A stretch of 64,000 nt of DNA from Sphingobacterium faecium (lineage in GTDB: Bacteria; Bacteroidota; Bacteroidia; Sphingobacteriales; Sphingobacteriaceae). A program made the translations under genes and the position numbers. Each line of letters opens with the position of its first letter. Position 1 is the stretch's first letter. The DNA lies in assembly GCF_003054045.1 (NCBI RefSeq), contig NZ_QBKH01000002.1:248001-312000 (forward strand), in the 5' to 3' direction. Positions 45,242-54,069 of this stretch are shown here, piece after piece. A model generated the notes under the pieces. That model ran no database searches. It saw only the letters and a program-made list of their open reading frames with translations, and was not told where the DNA came from.

Positions 45242-45697
45242 ATGATGGGAAATATCTTTAATGAGGATTTCAGAGATTTTTTGACAGCTCTGAATAAACA
45301 TGAAGTAAGATATATTTTAGTTGGTGGTTTTGCCGTTATTTTGCATGGTTATTCTCGTACAACTGGTGATATGGATATTTGGGTAGAACGTTCTGAAACA
45401 AACTATTCAAAATTAAAAAATGCATTTTTAGATTTTGGTATGCCCGTGTTTGATATGACTAAGGAAAACTTCTTATCTCACCCTATATGGGACGTCTTCA
45501 CATTTGGTGTTCCACCAGTTGCCATCGACATTATGGTTAAAGTAAAAGGATTAGATTTTAAAGAGAATTACGATAGCTCTATCTTATTTGAAGATGATGA
45601 ATTAAAAATAAGAACATTACATAAAAGTCAGTTGATAGCTGCTAAAAGAGAGAGTAATAGACCTAAAGATATGGATGATATTGAAAATTTGTTGTAA
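45242..45697 (+). CDS. Nucleotidyltransferase-fold protein (DUF6036/AbiEii-like)
   Basis: The protein (151 residues) has the polymerase-beta superfamily core: YILVGGFAVILHGYSRTTGD with Gly28-Gly29 and the metal-binding D43-x-D45 (GDMDIWV), then VAIDIMVKVKG, which supplies a third acidic residue. Such proteins transfer nucleotides to RNA or protein, and several act as toxins (AbiEii, MenT). The C-terminal half, with RTLHKSQLIAAKRESNRPKDMDDIE, matches the usual ending of this group. It is coupled to the small gene upstream. A hairpin (TGAGCC... at 45746 with GGCTCA at 45774) lies 50 bases after the stop, possibly ending the unit. Target unknown. Confidence 0.8.
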   Translation: MMGNIFNEDFRDFLTALNKHEVRYILVGGFAVILHGYSRTTGDMDIWVERSETNYSKLKNAFLDFGMPVFDMTKENFLSHPIWDVFTFGVPPVAIDIMVKVKGLDFKENYDSSILFEDDELKIRTLHKSQLIAAKRESNRPKDMDDIENLL

Positions 45698-45776
45698 TAC
45701 TAAATAGTTTTAAATCCGATATAATTCTTCTTCAAAAAATAGTGATGAGCCGATTATTTACTTTAATTGGCTCAAC

Positions 45777-46010
45777 ATGTATAATTGGCAATATAAAGAC
45801 TGGCCCAAATTTCATTATTCAATTGATACATTACCCACGATAGCGATTAATTTTGTTCGTGAACTTGGAGAGATGAATGGTTTGTTAACAGCAATGAATG
45901 AAGATGTTAAATCAGATCGAGACCTACAAGAAATGCATGAAATGGGTATTTTTCAACAAGTTGGTGCGGGTCGTTCGGTCAGATATGAGCTGGTATTAGC
46001 AGTATCTTAA
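45777..46010 (+). pseudogene. Fic-family remnant: DUF4172 N-terminus joined to the C-terminal winged helix
   Basis: The 77-residue frame begins YNWQYKDWPKFHYSID, the usual start of DUF4172, the N-terminal domain of many Fic AMP-transferases. It continues to about residue 45, then jumps to DLQEMHEMGIFQQVGAGRSVRYEL, which resembles the winged-helix ending of the same proteins. The catalytic HxFxDGNGR block and about 250 residues between are missing, yet the frame is intact. I read it as an internal in-frame deletion. It could be a dead remnant or a retained regulatory miniprotein. The hairpin just before the ATG has no T-run. It is next to the nucleotidyltransferase module and the tRNA. Confidence 0.65.
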
Positions 46011-46036
46011 AACTGAAATTATTATAGAATACACAT

Positions 46037-46072
46037 AAAAAAAGAGCATCCTCGAGAAGATGCTCTTTTTTT
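46037..46072 (-). terminator. Terminator downstream of the tRNA
   Basis: AAAAAAAGAGCATC and GATGCTCTTTTTTT form a perfect 14-base-pair stem with an 8-base loop and T-runs in both directions. It ends one base before the tRNA on its 3' side and may also end the Fic remnant transcript. Confidence 0.92.
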
Positions 46073-46073
46073 G

Positions 46074-46148
46074 TGGAGACTACTGGGTTCGAACCAGTGA
46101 CCCCTACCTTGTCGAGGTAGTGCTCTAAACCAGCTGAGCTAAGCCTCC
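46074..46148 (-). tRNA. tRNA-Val (anticodon GAC), with C at position 33
   Basis: On the minus strand a full cloverleaf is present: acceptor GGAGGCT with AGTCTCC (one G-U pair), D stem GCTC/GAGC, anticodon stem CTACC/GGTAG, loop TCGACAA, variable region GGGTC, T arm ACTGG-TTCGAAC-CCAGT and discriminator A. Length is 75 bases without CCA. The 7-base anticodon loop places GAC at 34-36, giving valine. Position 33 is C instead of the near-universal U, which is unusual. The U-turn may be affected, or the gene may be a decayed copy. A terminator follows. No other tRNA is seen in the window. Confidence 0.85.
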
Positions 46149-46240
46149 GTATAAAGTATGAACTGATGCAAAGAAACCAATTTTTTTAGAAATAAAGAAG
46201 CAGTTGGAATAAAAAAGGTATGAGAATAATTTGGATAAAT

Positions 46241-46346
46241 GGTTAAGGGGTTGTAAAGTAGTGGGTTATTGGGTAAAAGGTTAGAAAGTTAGTAGGTTAT
46301 AAAGTTCCTACGTCACTCGGTCACTACTTCACTTCGTCACTAAATT
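46241..46346 (+). repeat. Octamer-period degenerate repeat, copy 3
   Basis: GGTTAAGG, GGTTGTAA, GTTATTGG, GTTAGAAA, GTTAGTAG, GTTATAAA, GTTCCTAC, GTCACTCG, GTCACTAC and GTCACTAA follow in about 8-base steps. This covers much of the 389-base gap between the tRNA and the Pr6Pr-like gene; the rest shows no gene. Confidence 0.7.
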
Positions 46347-46537
46347 TAAAAGTATTTCTGTATTTTTGATAGAGTTGGTATGCATCATCAACAGGAAAGC
46401 GATCATGCGCTGTAGAAATTTTAAATTTTTTTTGGAACAAGATGCAGTTTAGAATTGTTTATGACCTATCAGCTGTATAACGTCAGGTTCATGATCCGGT
46501 ATATTGCTGATATGCATCATTAAAATAAGGAATTGCC

Positions 46538-47200
46538 ATGAAAGAAACAGAACTACCCCAAGATATCAAATGGCTCAATGCTGTGGTCTTGATGATCATG
46601 GCATGGTTTACGATAGCGGCAATTGAACCTTGGTCGGCCTGGCAGACGGATCCCCAATCGCATGGTTATGGATGGAATAGATTCAGCTATTTTACGATTC
46701 AAAGTAATCTGATTGCTACCGCTACCTATCTGATTGCTGCGGTTGCCATCTTAAGAAAAAAAAACTTAGGACAATGGTTTAGATACCTGCGTGCTGCTGC
46801 AGTACTCTATATGGTTGTGACGGGTATTGTATTTGCTGTCCTGTTGCGCAATACAGCGGTAGATGTCGATCCAACCCACTTTAATTGGAGCAATTTTATC
46901 TTGCATGAATTTGGACCTTTTTTTATTACAATATGGTGGTTGCTATGGCCTTCTAAAAAGCCGATTACAGCCATCAATTCATTTTACTTATTGATTTTCC
47001 CCTTATTATGGGTTATTTATACCTTTACTCGTGCGTCGATAACAGGATGGTATCCATACCCTTTTCTCGATCCGGATGTTGTAGGAGGGGTTGCCGGAGT
47101 AAGTTGTTATGTACTGGCGATCACGATTTTTTTCTTATTTCTCTGTCAGTTGCTTGCATGGATCAGCTGCGCGAGGGAGAATAATAATACCCTCTACTAA
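46538..47200 (+). CDS. Pr6Pr-family membrane protein
   Basis: The protein (220 residues) has six predicted membrane segments: about 13-30, 52-72, 83-103, 121-138, 148-166 and 188-210. It has the pattern FSYFTIQSNLIATATYL, then FNWSNFILHEFGPFFITIWWLL, then FPLLWVIYTFTRASITGWYPYPFLDP, which matches my recollection of the Pr6Pr (FAR-17a/AIG1-like) group. The function of this group in bacteria is unknown. It is flanked by octamer repeats on both sides and has no clear operon partner. Location is the inner membrane. Confidence 0.75.
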   Translation: MKETELPQDIKWLNAVVLMIMAWFTIAAIEPWSAWQTDPQSHGYGWNRFSYFTIQSNLIATATYLIAAVAILRKKNLGQWFRYLRAAAVLYMVVTGIVFAVLLRNTAVDVDPTHFNWSNFILHEFGPFFITIWWLLWPSKKPITAINSFYLLIFPLLWVIYTFTRASITGWYPYPFLDPDVVGGVAGVSCYVLAITIFFLFLCQLLAWISCARENNNTLY

Positions 47201-47266
47201 ATCCAACTCAAAATACCCATATAAATTGCTTTTATTAAATTTATGTATTTTTGTATCTTGTTGAAA

Positions 47267-47453
47267 GGTTAGAAGGTTATAAAGCTAATGGTTTAGAAGG
47301 TTATAAAGTTATTAGGTTATTAGGTTAGGGATTACTTCGTTACTAGGTCACTGCTAACGAAGTTACTGGGTTATAAAGTTAATAGGTTAGAAGGTTATAA
47401 AGTTATTAGGTTAGATGGTTAGGGGTTACTCGGTCACTACTAACTAGGTTACT
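47267..47453 (+). repeat. Octamer-period degenerate repeat, copy 4 (longest)
   Basis: About 23 consecutive 8-base words of GGTTAGAA, GGTTATAA, AGTTATTA, GGTTACTG and GTCACTNN type fill 187 of the 266 bases between the Pr6Pr-like gene and the response regulator. One phase shift of two bases occurs near 47370. An A-run follows and then the TTG start at 47467. Confidence 0.8.
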
Positions 47454-47466
47454 AAAAAAAAGGAAT

Positions 47467-48147
47467 TTGGAAATATTACTTGTAGAAGATGAACCATCTG
47501 TAATTTCGTTGATTGAAAGGGGATTGAAAGGAGAAAACCATTCAATAAGTGTCGCGATGGACGGATATACGGGTTTAAAAATGGCAGGTCTCAACTCGTA
47601 TGACTTGATTATCCTCGATGTTATGCTACCGGGTATGAACGGCTTGGAAATCTGTAAAAATATTCGCAAAACGAATAAAGATGTGCCTATCCTCATCCTG
47701 AGTGCATTAAATCAAACGGAAGATATTGTCGAAGCCTTTAACCGAGATGCCGATGATTACCTGACAAAACCTTTTAAATTGGATGAACTTCGGGCGCGCA
47801 TCAATCGGCAATCTCGAAAAGTGAGACAGCAAACGGTCACAAGCAATACCATCACGGTCGATAATCTGGTGATGGACCGGGATAGTAAAAATGTACAGCG
47901 TGAAGGCAAATCGGTTATCCTGACCGCGACCGAATACCGATTGCTGGAGTATTTAATGGTCAATAAAAATAGAATTCTTTCTCGTGTCGATATACTCGAA
48001 GAAGTATGGGGGATCGATTTCAATATGAGTACCAATGTCGTTGATGTCTATGTCAACTACCTCCGTAAGAAGATTGATTATCCCACTGAAAAAAAACTCA
48101 TTCATACGGTCATCGGAATGGGTTATATCTTGAGAAATGAAAATTAG
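47467..48147 (+). CDS. OmpR/PhoB-type response regulator, TTG start
   Basis: This is a DNA-binding response regulator of 226 residues. The receiver (about 1-118) has MEILLVEDEPSV, phospho-acceptor Asp51 (LIILDVMLPG), and Lys in the usual YLTKPF segment. The winged-helix output (about 130-224) has LTATEYRLLEYLMVNKNRIL and VDVYVNYLRKKIDYPTEKKLI, then the GYILRN wing. The frame has no ATG or GTG; a stop lies only a few codons upstream, and TTG at 47467 is the sole start that gives the complete receiver. It overlaps the sensor kinase by 11 bases. The octamer repeat lies immediately upstream. Confidence 0.92.
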   Translation: MEILLVEDEPSVISLIERGLKGENHSISVAMDGYTGLKMAGLNSYDLIILDVMLPGMNGLEICKNIRKTNKDVPILILSALNQTEDIVEAFNRDADDYLTKPFKLDELRARINRQSRKVRQQTVTSNTITVDNLVMDRDSKNVQREGKSVILTATEYRLLEYLMVNKNRILSRVDILEEVWGIDFNMSTNVVDVYVNYLRKKIDYPTEKKLIHTVIGMGYILRNEN

Positions 48148-49510
48148 AACCAAAGTCATTGCACTTTTTTCGGCCATTTCGGTCATTTATATTGTATCCT
48201 TTGCTCTTTACGTATCTTATTTTACAAAGGATAGCCTGCAGACGAAATTTTACCATCGACTGGAAGAGAATGCCACCATCGTCGGTAACCATACCATCCA
48301 AAATGATGCCTATAACAACAAAGTCTATTATGAAGTCACGCGCAAATATCTACGTCAGCTCGCAGAAGGAAAAGATTATCTATTACGCATTGTAAAAGGA
48401 CATACTGATCTCCGGTATAAACCAGACCTTCCTTTGCCCGACTCCTTCTATGAAGAGGCTATAGTAAAAGGTAAAGTACAGTTTTTGCATCACAAAACTT
48501 CTTATGTAGGGATGTATTTTGTCGATTCTCTACATCAAGAAAATCTGCTTGTGATCTCTGAAGGCATCGATGAATATGGGCACGATGAACAACAGATGCT
48601 CGACCATACCTTACTGACAGGTGGACTATTCGCTATTATACTGGTTTTCTTGCTCGCCTTTTATTTTTCCAATCGTCTGTTGGCCCCTATTAATGCGATT
48701 AATAAAGAATTGACCCAGGTCGATATTTCTAATTTGGACAAGCGGGTTAAGAATAAATATTCGAATGAAGAGGATGAAATCGGGGTATTGATTTCTAATT
48801 TCAATGCGATGATGAAACGGTTGGATATTTCGGTCAAATCACAACAGAGCTTTATTGGCAATGCATCGCACTCCTTGCGAACACCCTTGACCATTATTGG
48901 AGGCGAAGCAGAACTAGCGCTGCAGCATTTGGATAAAACCAATGAGGCTTATTATTCGGTTGAGGCGATTGCCAAGCATGCGGCTAAGATGAACTTGATC
49001 ATCAATAATCTTTTGCTTTTGTCACGTACCGGTTTTGATGGAAAGATCGAGAATAAGCAATGGATTCGGATTGATGAACTGCTGTATGAGGTACAAAAAA
49101 GTGAAAAAAGCATGAATCCAGACTGTGAAATCTTTCTGGATTATTCTCATATTCCTGAAGATAGTAGTGAAATGAATATCTTCGTCAATTTAGATCTATT
49201 TTATATTGCCTTTAGTAATATTGTTTCCAATGCCTGTAAGTACGGTAATAATAAAACGGTAACGATTTCATTGGTCTGTCATTTAAATCTCGTAGTCGTC
49301 AAAATTTCGGATCACGGTATCGGTATCCCACTGCATGATCAGCCACATATTTTTGATTCTTTTTATAGGGCATCCAATGTGGGGGCGATCTACGGAAACG
49401 GATTAGGATTAGTGCTGGCCAAACATATTTTTGAATTGCATCAAGCCATACTCTCAGTATCTTCGATCGAAAATAAGGGAACATCTGTCAGTGTCTATAT
49501 TCCAAAATAA
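48137..49510 (+). CDS. Sensor histidine kinase, HAMP-containing
   Basis: The kinase (457 residues) has membrane segments at about 7-28 and 158-178, enclosing an extracytoplasmic sensor of about 130 residues. A HAMP linker (about 180-232, FYFSNRLLAPINAINKELTQ) follows. The dimerisation/phosphoacceptor domain carries His245 in NASHSLRTPLTIIGGEAELA; the residue after the His is Ser instead of the usual Glu. The ATPase domain has the N-box NIVSNACKYG, G1 DHGIGIP and G2 GNGLGLVLAKHIF. It overlaps the response regulator gene and is the obvious partner. The porin downstream (165 bases) is the candidate target. Signal unknown. Confidence 0.92.
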   Translation: MKIRTKVIALFSAISVIYIVSFALYVSYFTKDSLQTKFYHRLEENATIVGNHTIQNDAYNNKVYYEVTRKYLRQLAEGKDYLLRIVKGHTDLRYKPDLPLPDSFYEEAIVKGKVQFLHHKTSYVGMYFVDSLHQENLLVISEGIDEYGHDEQQMLDHTLLTGGLFAIILVFLLAFYFSNRLLAPINAINKELTQVDISNLDKRVKNKYSNEEDEIGVLISNFNAMMKRLDISVKSQQSFIGNASHSLRTPLTIIGGEAELALQHLDKTNEAYYSVEAIAKHAAKMNLIINNLLLLSRTGFDGKIENKQWIRIDELLYEVQKSEKSMNPDCEIFLDYSHIPEDSSEMNIFVNLDLFYIAFSNIVSNACKYGNNKTVTISLVCHLNLVVVKISDHGIGIPLHDQPHIFDSFYRASNVGAIYGNGLGLVLAKHIFELHQAILSVSSIENKGTSVSVYIPK

Positions 49511-49674
49511 TATTTTCTAATCTCGCTCTAATTTCGCTCTTATCACATTTTTATCTCTTTGTGATATACTTGTTTCAAATGTGTTGGACGACAAATCGAT
49601 AGCGCTATACGACTGCTCAAGCATGAGGTATAGCCATTCGGATTTGATCGCCATCAAAAGACAAGTATATTCGA

Positions 49675-50871
49675 ATGAAAAAAGTAACAGCAATTGCCGC
49701 ATCTTTATTTTTTATTGTCTGTATAACGCAAGGCACAATAGCACAAGAAAAAGCTGTTGATACCCTACAGCAAGCAGATTCCTTAAAAAAATCGGAACCT
49801 CTGACCTCCGATCTTTTTCACCAGGATGTGCTTCTACGTGCCGGCCTAAATGTAGAATCGATGGGCAACAGTGAAAAGACCAATAAGATCAATCTGGATG
49901 AAGCACGGATCTTACTGCGAGGGGACTATAATGAGCAGTTGTCCTACCGTGTTCGTTTCCGCCTCAACCGCTCCTTTGCTCCAACAAGTCAGGACAATGC
50001 CTCGCGTGCATTAGATATGGCTTATATCAAGTACAAATTTGGAAAGGACCATAAATGGGCGGTTACGGCAGGAAAGCAAAGTGCATTGGTGGGAAGTTAT
50101 GAATTTGAGAATAACCCCATTTACGAATTTATGTTTACCGACTATGTGGACCGCATCCTCAATCTTTTTGTCGTCGGAGGAACGCTATCCTATGAGCTGA
50201 ATCCGGCACATTCCCTTCACCTTCAAATTTATAATACCATCAACGATAGTTTCTCAGATCTACACAGCAAAAATGGATATGCGATGGGTGACTTAAAGGC
50301 TTCCAGTACGCCTCTAGGTGCCTATGCGACGTGGATCGGATCGTTTTGGGATAAAAAGATCAGCACAAAATGGTCGTATAATGTCTCCCAGTTGGCCGAG
50401 CATAAAACCAATCATGGTATTTCTTTGGCCAATAAACTAAAAACAGATCGCGATATGCTCTATGTAGACCTGCAGTATAGTTACCTGGCGGTTGATCATG
50501 CGTTGATTGCGTCGGCAGCGATGAATGATTTTTATGCACGAACAAATAGCGATCGGGTGTTGGCACAGGATGTCACCTATACATCAGTTATAGCGCGCTA
50601 CGATCGCATGCTGAGCGATAAATGGGAACTTGCTCTAAAAGGAGGATATGAAACTGCTGGAATGAAAAAAGATGCTGATATCGACAGAGACTTTCGCCGC
50701 AACTTGACCTACTTTGCAGCTTTACAACATAAACCGTTTCAGAAACAAGATTTGCGTTTTTACCTGGGATATGTCGGTAATACCGTCTCTTTTGATCGCC
50801 AGTTTGATCGTCCGAACCAACAATTTAATCGACTGACATTGGGAACTTATTTCACCATTCCAGCCCTTTAA
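49675..50871 (+). CDS. Outer-membrane porin-like protein (OprO/OprP-like barrel)
   Basis: The protein (398 residues) has a signal peptide (AIAASLFFIVCITQGTIAQ) and alternating-residue strands throughout, such as YRVRFRLNRSFA, MAYIKYKFGKDHKWAVTAGKQ and YTSVIARYDRM, ending in TLGTYFTIPAL. It looks like a phosphate-selective-porin-type barrel; the selectivity cannot be inferred. It sits between a two-component pair and the urease operon, so it may be controlled by the former or help urea or anion entry for the latter. It has its own leader with no identified promoter boxes. Confidence 0.72.
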   Translation: MKKVTAIAASLFFIVCITQGTIAQEKAVDTLQQADSLKKSEPLTSDLFHQDVLLRAGLNVESMGNSEKTNKINLDEARILLRGDYNEQLSYRVRFRLNRSFAPTSQDNASRALDMAYIKYKFGKDHKWAVTAGKQSALVGSYEFENNPIYEFMFTDYVDRILNLFVVGGTLSYELNPAHSLHLQIYNTINDSFSDLHSKNGYAMGDLKASSTPLGAYATWIGSFWDKKISTKWSYNVSQLAEHKTNHGISLANKLKTDRDMLYVDLQYSYLAVDHALIASAAMNDFYARTNSDRVLAQDVTYTSVIARYDRMLSDKWELALKGGYETAGMKKDADIDRDFRRNLTYFAALQHKPFQKQDLRFYLGYVGNTVSFDRQFDRPNQQFNRLTLGTYFTIPAL

Positions 50872-51016
50872 TATCATTTTTTAATACACCTTAAATAACA
50901 GGTTCAAGGGCAAATTGTCCTGCGTACAGTTCTGGATCATAGCATCGATGTACTTTATACCATTCGTTCGTATCGAGAACCTTTTATCAAAAAGTTTTGA
51001 ATTTAAATAGATCATT

Positions 51017-51319
51017 ATGCGTTTAACACCGAGAGAAACAGAGAAGCTATTGCTTCACTTGGCAGGAGAACTTGCTGCCAAGAGATTAAAAAGAGGGGTA
51101 AAATTAAACTATCCGGAGTGTATCGCTTACATCAGCGGACAGATTATGGAAGAGGCTCGCGACGGAAAGTCTGTGGCGTCATTGATGCAATATGGGACCA
51201 CCTTATTGAAGCGTTCCCAGGTGATGGAAGGTGTTCCTGAAATGATTCACGATGTGCAAATTGAAGTCACCTTCCCTGATGGGACCAAGTTAGTTACCAT
51301 TCATAACCCAATCCGTTAA
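51017..51319 (+). CDS. ureA: Urease subunit gamma
   Basis: This is the structural gamma subunit of the nickel enzyme that hydrolyses urea to ammonia and carbamate. Its 100 residues start [20 protein letters not shown] and contain [22 protein letters not shown] and [23 protein letters not shown], all family hallmarks. The length is canonical. It heads the operon; the beta gene follows after 18 bases. No promoter boxes were identified in the 145-base gap after the porin gene. Confidence 0.97.
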   Translation: MRLTPRETEKLLLHLAGELAAKRLKRGVKLNYPECIAYISGQIMEEARDGKSVASLMQYGTTLLKRSQVMEGVPEMIHDVQIEVTFPDGTKLVTIHNPIR

Positions 51320-51337
51320 TTAAAACAACTATACGAT

Positions 51338-51709
51338 ATGGTACCAGGAGAATACATCATCAAAAAAGGAGAACTGAAAGCAAATGTAGGTTATAGAACC
51401 GCGAGTGTTACCGTAAAAAATGAGGGTGACCGTCCGATTCAGGTCGGATCACATTATCATTTTTTTGAAGTGAATAAGATGCTGTCTTTTGATCGAGAAG
51501 CGAGTTTTGGAATGCGTTTGAATATTCCAGCGAGTACAGCGGTACGTTTTGAACCGGGAGAACAGAAGAAAGTTATTCTGGTTGAAATGGGCGGGAACAA
51601 GGAAATTCATGGATTTAATGGTTTGACTAATGGCAAGTATACCGATGAAAAGGTGAAAAAAGCGGCATTGGAAAAGGCAAAACAACAGCAATTTAAAAGT
51701 ACGAAATAA
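51338..51709 (+). CDS. ureB: Urease subunit beta
   Basis: This structural beta subunit has 123 residues. It shows [63 protein letters not shown] and [12 protein letters not shown], the standard beta signature. A Lys-rich C-terminal tail ([19 protein letters not shown]) is slightly longer than in the canonical protein. It precedes ureC by 2 bases, so the two are coupled. As a separate polypeptide from gamma, it follows the usual three-subunit bacterial arrangement. Confidence 0.97.
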   Translation: MVPGEYIIKKGELKANVGYRTASVTVKNEGDRPIQVGSHYHFFEVNKMLSFDREASFGMRLNIPASTAVRFEPGEQKKVILVEMGGNKEIHGFNGLTNGKYTDEKVKKAALEKAKQQQFKSTK

Positions 51710-51711
51710 TT

Positions 51712-53565
51712 ATGGCAGGATGGAATAGAAGAGAGTGGATTAAAGTGGTCGGACTGGGTACACTAGGTACAGCCACGATGGGACTTGACGCTCTGGGTTT
51801 AGATAAATTAGGTTTAGACAAATCATCGGTAAAATATATAGATGGGGAATTGTATATCCCACGAGATAAATATGCGGCGCTATTTGGACCAACCACGGGC
51901 GATAAAGTCCGTCTAGCAGATACGGAGCTTTTTATTGAAATTGAAAAAGACTTTGGGGTCTATGGTGAAGAAAATAAATTTGGTGGTGGAAAGACCATTC
52001 GTGATGGAATGGGACAGTCTGCACGAGCCATGCGTGATGAAGAGGTGCTGGATTTCTGTATCACCAATGTCATCATTATTGACCATTGGGGTATTGTAAA
52101 AGGTGATATCGGTATTAAAGACGGTAAGATTGTCGGCATTGGTAAAGCGGGTAATCCCGATGTGCAGGACGGTATTACCAAAGGGATGGTGATTGGGGGA
52201 TCAACAGAAGTACATGGTGGTGCAGGATATATCTTGACGGCTGGAGGTATTGATACCCATATTCACTTTATATCACCACAGCAAGTGGAAACGGCACTTT
52301 ATAGTGGTGTGACGACTTTTATAGGAGGTGGAACAGGTCCGGCAGATGGAACCAATGCAACTACCGTAACCTCAGGTAAATGGTTTATGGAGCGTATGTT
52401 CGAAGCTTTTGAAAATTTACCGATTAACGTCGGTTTCTTTGGTAAGGGTAATGTTTCTACGACAGGACCGATCGAGGAGCAAATCGAAGCTGGGGCATTG
52501 GGCGTAAAAATCCACGAAGATTGGGGAGCAACTCCTGCTACCATCGATGTAGCACTTCGTGTTGCAGACAAATACGATGTGCAGGTGGCGATCCATACGG
52601 ATACCTTAAATGAAGCGGGTTTCTTGGAGGATACCGTGGCTGCTATTGATGGACGGGTGATCCATACCTTCCATACCGAAGGTGCCGGTGGTGGTCATGC
52701 TCCCGATATCATCAAGATCGCGATGTACCCGAATATTTTACCAGCATCGACCAATCCGACCAAACCATTTACGGTCAATACGGTAGAAGAGCATCTGGAT
52801 ATGCTGATGGTGTGCCATCACTTGGATAAGAATGTAAAAGAAGATGTGGCTTTTGCAGATTCGCGAATCCGTCCGCAAAGTATCGCTGCGGAAGATATTT
52901 TACAAGATATGGGGGTATTCTCGATCATGAGTTCCGATAGTCAAGCTATGGGTCGTGTAGGTGAGGTGATCTCCCGTACTTTCCAGACCGCACATAAGAT
53001 GAAAATCCAGCGAGGTCCTTTGGCGGAAGATAAATCAAACAATAACGACAACTTCAGGGTGAAACGTTATATCTCAAAGTATACGATCAATCCGGCTAAA
53101 GCGCATGGTATCGATCAATATATCGGTTCGATCGAGCCTGGGAAAATTGCCGATTTGATTTTGTGGAAGCCTGCCATGTTTGGTGTTAAACCAGAGATGA
53201 TTATTAAAGGGGGCATGATCGTGGGAGCGAAAATGGGCGATATCAATGCTTCTATTCCAACACCACAGCCGATTATTTATCGTCCTATGTTTGGTAATTA
53301 TGGTAAAGCTCTGCAGCGCATCTGTTTCAATTTTGTTTCGAAAGTTTCTCTGGAAAACGGAAATATCAAAAAATTAAACTTATCGCGGGTAAGTTTACCG
53401 GTGCAGGGCTGTCGTACGGTTCGCAAGAAAGATATGGTGCATAATGATGCAACCCCCAATATTGAGGTGAATCCAGAAACATATGAGGTATCGGTAGATG
53501 GCGTGTTGGCTGTTTGTGACCCTTTGAAAGAAGTGCCGATGGCACAACGTTTTTTCTTGTTCTAA
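51712..53565 (+). CDS. ureC: Urease subunit alpha with Tat-like N-terminal extension
   Basis: This is the catalytic subunit (617 residues). The active-site motifs are all present: DTHIHFI (two Ni-binding His), GVKIHEDWG with the Lys that is carbamylated, [20 protein letters not shown], the flap VCHHLD with Cys and catalytic His, and SSDSQAMGR with the Ni-bound Asp. The canonical beginning ([19 protein letters not shown]) starts only at about residue 54; before it are about 46 extra residues, including NRREWIK (5-11), a hydrophobic stretch (12-25) and a repeated LGLDK. The start codon follows ureB by 2 bases, so the extension is probably translated. It resembles a twin-arginine signal, which is unexpected for this enzyme. 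Confidence 0.96.
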   Translation: MAGWNRREWIKVVGLGTLGTATMGLDALGLDKLGLDKSSVKYIDGELYIPRDKYAALFGPTTGDKVRLADTELFIEIEKDFGVYGEENKFGGGKTIRDGMGQSARAMRDEEVLDFCITNVIIIDHWGIVKGDIGIKDGKIVGIGKAGNPDVQDGITKGMVIGGSTEVHGGAGYILTAGGIDTHIHFISPQQVETALYSGVTTFIGGGTGPADGTNATTVTSGKWFMERMFEAFENLPINVGFFGKGNVSTTGPIEEQIEAGALGVKIHEDWGATPATIDVALRVADKYDVQVAIHTDTLNEAGFLEDTVAAIDGRVIHTFHTEGAGGGHAPDIIKIAMYPNILPASTNPTKPFTVNTVEEHLDMLMVCHHLDKNVKEDVAFADSRIRPQSIAAEDILQDMGVFSIMSSDSQAMGRVGEVISRTFQTAHKMKIQRGPLAEDKSNNNDNFRVKRYISKYTINPAKAHGIDQYIGSIEPGKIADLILWKPAMFGVKPEMIIKGGMIVGAKMGDINASIPTPQPIIYRPMFGNYGKALQRICFNFVSKVSLENGNIKKLNLSRVSLPVQGCRTVRKKDMVHNDATPNIEVNPETYEVSVDGVLAVCDPLKEVPMAQRFFLF

Positions 53566-53567
53566 AA

Positions 53568-54062
53568 ATGAGTTGGATGCTGATCGCAAGAACAATTTTA
53601 GGCAATATCGGGAAAGATCCACAACCTATGGAGGTCGATTTTCTCCAGTTGGAATGGTTCGATACCACAAAGCGGATCATCAGAGCGATTACGGTAGGAG
53701 GACGTGAAATCGGTTTCAAAAATTTAACCAGCCAGCAATTGTCGGATGGGGATCTGCTTTACCGTGATCAAGATCTGGGCTTCTGTATTGTAGTCCAGAT
53801 ATTGCCTTGTTCTTGCCTTGTTTTCCGAGCGGCTGGTCCGAAACAGATGGCCTATGCCTGCTTTGAAATAGGGAATAGGCATATTCCCATTTTTATCAAT
53901 GATCAGCAAGAAGTTATTACGGCGTTTGAAAAGCCACTGTTTGACCTGTTCACCCGAAGAGGTTTGCAGCCCAAGATCGAGCATCGCGTGATTGAACGAA
54001 CAAGTACACTGGTGATGCACCAGTACAATCCGGCACAGAAAAAAATTAGTTTACAACTATAA
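53568..54062 (+). CDS. ureE: Urease accessory protein UreE (nickel-binding)
   Basis: UreE is the nickel metallochaperone. This 164-residue protein has the usual N-terminal ARTILGNIG and the central FEIGNRHIPIF block with His105, matching the metal-binding GNRH of the family. It also has a CSC pair (81-83) near the dimer interface. The C-terminal His-rich tail of the Klebsiella type is missing; instead it has HRVIERTSTLVMHQYN. The start is 2 bases after ureC, so it is coupled to it. A second UreE-like gene ends the operon, so the two may divide the task. Confidence 0.93.
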   Translation: MSWMLIARTILGNIGKDPQPMEVDFLQLEWFDTTKRIIRAITVGGREIGFKNLTSQQLSDGDLLYRDQDLGFCIVVQILPCSCLVFRAAGPKQMAYACFEIGNRHIPIFINDQQEVITAFEKPLFDLFTRRGLQPKIEHRVIERTSTLVMHQYNPAQKKISLQL

Positions 54063-54069
54063 TAAGCAT

